Shown one piece after another: positions 61,158 to 64,000 of a stretch of 64,000 nucleotides of DNA (position 1 is the first letter of the stretch; every line of letters begins with the position of its first letter). The stretch is from Caldisphaera sp. (GTDB lineage: Archaea; Thermoproteota; Thermoprotei_A; Sulfolobales; Acidilobaceae). The DNA lies in assembly GCF_023256325.1 (NCBI RefSeq), contig NZ_JAGDXI010000049.1, positions 43,122 to 107,121 on the forward strand, given 5' to 3'. A program made the translations under genes and the position numbers. Below the pieces are notes generated by a model. It was not told the origin of the DNA, ran no database searches, and worked only from the letters and a program-made list of their open reading frames with translations.

Positions 61158-63971
61158 TTAAAATAATTTTTTAATTCCTATTAGTTCATCCCATTGGACA
61201 CCAAAAGCTAACAAGAACTGCTCTAATGCAGATCTTATATATTCAACATATTTTGATGTATCAACTTCAGATAGCTTTGCTAATCTAACCGGTTTTACCC
61301 CAAGCTTGTCTTTTGTTTTTATAAAGGAAATTACATCACCTTTAGACACGTTAAATCCTTCCTTTTTTAATAATAGTGCAGCCTTTACATGCTGTGGTGT
61401 GTTTCTTTCATAGTCACTTAGATCTTTGCTTAACATAACAGTAATTGCTAGCTGGTCTAAGGTATATTCCTTTTTCTTTAATTTCTGATATATTTGTTGT
61501 ATTAAATCTTTTAGTTCATTAAGGGTTTTTTCAACTTCTTCTGGTTTGTTCAGCTTTTGTAAAATAGATAAAGCATTTTGGAATTCTAATTTAATAAACT
61601 CCGGTGTATTGCTTTTCTTAGCAATAAGTCCCTTTATTGTGACTTTATTAGAATCATCTATCCCGATATAGTTTTTCTTTAGCCCACTAAAAAGAACTAT
61701 TTTGAATTGTTTATCGATTTCTAAATCGAGATCATATTTATCTTTTACATATTTTATTATTTCTTCTAGCTTTTCCTTAGGAGGATCCCATAAGAAAAGG
61801 CTATCCGTATCTCCATATAATATATGAAGGTTAAGTTCTTTTGATTTATTAAGAGTGTCTTTTAAAATATTTCTTCCTATAGCTGTAACGCTTTCTGCAA
61901 CTGGAAGACTATATAAACTAAACGTATCCGTTCCAAAAACTCCATAGCTTGCATTTATATATACTTTCATAGCAGCCTGTACAGTATCGTACCAAATTCT
62001 CTCCTGATCTGATATGTTTTTATCTTTACTCTTCTTTTTATATATCTTTACTCTAAAGTCTCTTAATAATCCTACCAATTCACTAGAAATACCTCTTCTG
62101 CTCATGCATATTACATGGCCAACCTCAGGTACTTGCACTTGGTTGCCGTTGCAATTGTTTATATTTACTGTTTCATAACTTAAATTCCAATTCTTAATTA
62201 TACTAGGATATAGGCTAGCAAAGTCTAAAACTAAAACTCTAAAATAAGCGCCTTGAGGAGGTGATAAAACTATAGCACCTCTATATTTTTTGTCTTTTAT
62301 TATTGCAGTGCTTCTTGTTTTATCATGGCCTTTTGATATATCTTCTTTATTTGGTATAAGCAAGTTTCTTCTTCTATGTTCCCAATACAATGTACTTTTT
62401 ATCCATGCAGAAACCTGAGTTCTTGATACTTCTTCTAATCCCATTTTACTAATTCTCATTAATAGCATAAGCAAATTCCAAACTAAACTGTTTGAAAAAG
62501 TTGTTAATGAAATTGTTAATATTGCATCTTGCAGGTTATAGCTAGCTAGTTCGTCTATACTTATATCATTTATATTGTTGCTTAATTTAAGCTTAGAAGA
62601 TCCTAAGAGAGACTCGGCAACAGCATCAAGACTTTTTTCTCTATATTTGTTATTAAATGCATAAGTTTGCAAAGCTTTTATATCAAAAAGCTTATGTAGA
62701 TCTAAATGCAAAGAATTTTGAAAAGTTATGTAGTCTTGGTGAAAAATTATAGGTATTTCATTAGGATTAACTCCTAATTCTATAAGTCTATTATAAATAT
62801 ATGGTATATCAAAATTATCTCCATTAAATGTTATAATAATTGGATACTTGCTAATTCTTCTCATAGCTTCCAAAATCAAAGCTTTTTCACTGTCGAAGAA
62901 CTCTATTTCTGCATTAGGCAAACTTCCTTTAATTTTTGATCCTTCTCTATTTAATATTAATAATTGTTTGTTGTTTTTGTTATCGACTAATGATATAGAA
63001 ATTATTGGATAAAAAGATTCATCGGCGTTCGGAAACTTACCTTCTGGGGTGTAAACTTCTATATCTATTGCTACTCTTTCTATATCTGGTGCTTTTTCTT
63101 CCAAAACAGGTAACCATAAATAGGCTAGTTCTTTTATGTTATCTGGAAAGCTCTTATCTATTAAATCAGACATACTTTTATCTATTTTTGAGGCTTTTTT
63201 AACCCATTTATCATTAACGTCATAAGGCATTCCTGGAATTAACTGGTTATCATAAATGTAATTTAGGAAATATTTTATATCAGCTTCCCAGACATTAAAA
63301 CCTTTATCTTTCAATGCATTCCTTATGTTTTTAACTGATAGTGGGTCTTCCATTATTATTTTTGTTAATTTTATATCAGTATTTGTTAATGGATTTCTCT
63401 TTGTTACATATGCGTAGTTACTAAATGATTTATACTTGCTTAGGTCTATAAATGATTTACTTCCCTCATCAGGTCTCATATCTGTTAATAAATAGGGCTT
63501 ATGACCAGTTTTGTCGACCCACTTTTTAATTTTCCCTTCATTTATATCATAAATTAATGCAACAGCTTTACCTATATCACCCTCGTATCTTACTTCTAAT
63601 AGATATCCTGAGGCATTGCTATAGTATTTGTTTTCTTGATATAGCCACCAATTAGATATTTCTTTATTTTCATTAATAATACTAAAGTTTTCTTGGTAAT
63701 TTTTTATCTCTTCTTTTTTTATCTCTTCTTGCTTTATTATGTTCTCTTCTTTTTGTATGGCATCGTTTGTTGATTTTAATTTGGTGTTTTCAGAGTTATC
63801 GTTGCCATACATATAATCAGTTAAATCTTTAAACTTAGCTCGTTTCTTATTTTTGTCAGCATTGTTTATGTTCTCTTCTTTTTTGTTATCTTGATATGAG
63901 CCCATCTTTTTCTTTAGATCTTCCATAAAGTCGTCAATATTTGTTTTCTTTTTTGATACCAGGGCCTGCAC
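61158..63971 (-). CDS. family B DNA polymerase (crenarchaeal PolB1-like)
   Basis: Exo I AIDIEVYTPEG, Exo II ITFNGDNFDIPYIYNRL, pol motif DFASLYPSIIKNWNLSYET, motif C YGDTDSLF. GTG start. Confidence 0.95.
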   Translation of the reverse strand: MQALVSKKKTNIDDFMEDLKKKMGSYQDNKKEENINNADKNKKRAKFKDLTDYMYGNDNSENTKLKSTNDAIQKEENIIKQEEIKKEEIKNYQENFSIINENKEISNWWLYQENKYYSNASGYLLEVRYEGDIGKAVALIYDINEGKIKKWVDKTGHKPYLLTDMRPDEGSKSFIDLSKYKSFSNYAYVTKRNPLTNTDIKLTKIIMEDPLSVKNIRNALKDKGFNVWEADIKYFLNYIYDNQLIPGMPYDVNDKWVKKASKIDKSMSDLIDKSFPDNIKELAYLWLPVLEEKAPDIERVAIDIEVYTPEGKFPNADESFYPIISISLVDNKNNKQLLILNREGSKIKGSLPNAEIEFFDSEKALILEAMRRISKYPIIITFNGDNFDIPYIYNRLIELGVNPNEIPIIFHQDYITFQNSLHLDLHKLFDIKALQTYAFNNKYREKSLDAVAESLLGSSKLKLSNNINDISIDELASYNLQDAILTISLTTFSNSLVWNLLMLLMRISKMGLEEVSRTQVSAWIKSTLYWEHRRRNLLIPNKEDISKGHDKTRSTAIIKDKKYRGAIVLSPPQGAYFRVLVLDFASLYPSIIKNWNLSYETVNINNCNGNQVQVPEVGHVICMSRRGISSELVGLLRDFRVKIYKKKSKDKNISDQERIWYDTVQAAMKVYINASYGVFGTDTFSLYSLPVAESVTAIGRNILKDTLNKSKELNLHILYGDTDSLFLWDPPKEKLEEIIKYVKDKYDLDLEIDKQFKIVLFSGLKKNYIGIDDSNKVTIKGLIAKKSNTPEFIKLEFQNALSILQKLNKPEEVEKTLNELKDLIQQIYQKLKKKEYTLDQLAITVMLSKDLSDYERNTPQHVKAALLLKKEGFNVSKGDVISFIKTKDKLGVKPVRLAKLSEVDTSKYVEYIRSALEQFLLAFGVQWDELIGIKKLF

Positions 63972-64000
63972 CCATAATATAATAGCAGATTAGAATTAAA

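Overview
This is a low-GC, gene-dense archaeal chromosomal window. Gene content is crenarchaeal, and the mix is compatible with a Caldisphaera/Acidilobales-type genome (species assignment is inference). It is mostly core chromosome. Main contents: S19e (truncated at the window edge), CDC48 AAA ATPase, a partial spc ribosomal operon (L6-L32e-L19e-L18-S5-L30-L15) followed by a RecA-like ATPase and a CarS-like protein where secY is usually found, FBP aldolase/phosphatase and TPI, L10e-Dph2-METTL5-like-Csl4-DUF2067-RpoL, tRNA-Leu(UAA), MoeA-PBP, a tetrapyrrole cluster (hemL-hemC-cobA-hemD), AOR, TFB, aIF5A, riboflavin genes, a cobalamin nucleotide-loop/salvage operon (cobT-cbiS-like-cobY-cobD/C-cobS-cbiB), aIF1, RpoP, agmatinase, GlyRS, an SSS transporter and a family-B DNA polymerase. 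No CRISPR array, prophage or intact transposon was seen. The most interesting non-routine signals are: (i) a canonical C/D box sRNA in a 67-nt convergent gap, whose D guide matches the anticodon loop expected for tRNA-Val(CAC) with position 34 as target; (ii) a decayed TnpB gene with a retained right-end/omegaRNA-like hairpin, plus a related orphan end 32 kb away; (iii) a 72-bp perfect repeat between the D1 and D2 Walker A regions of cdc48, suggesting gene conversion; (iv) a C33 anticodon loop in tRNA-Leu and a Cys-rich ORF that ends antisense inside that tRNA. No clearly new multi-gene system was found.
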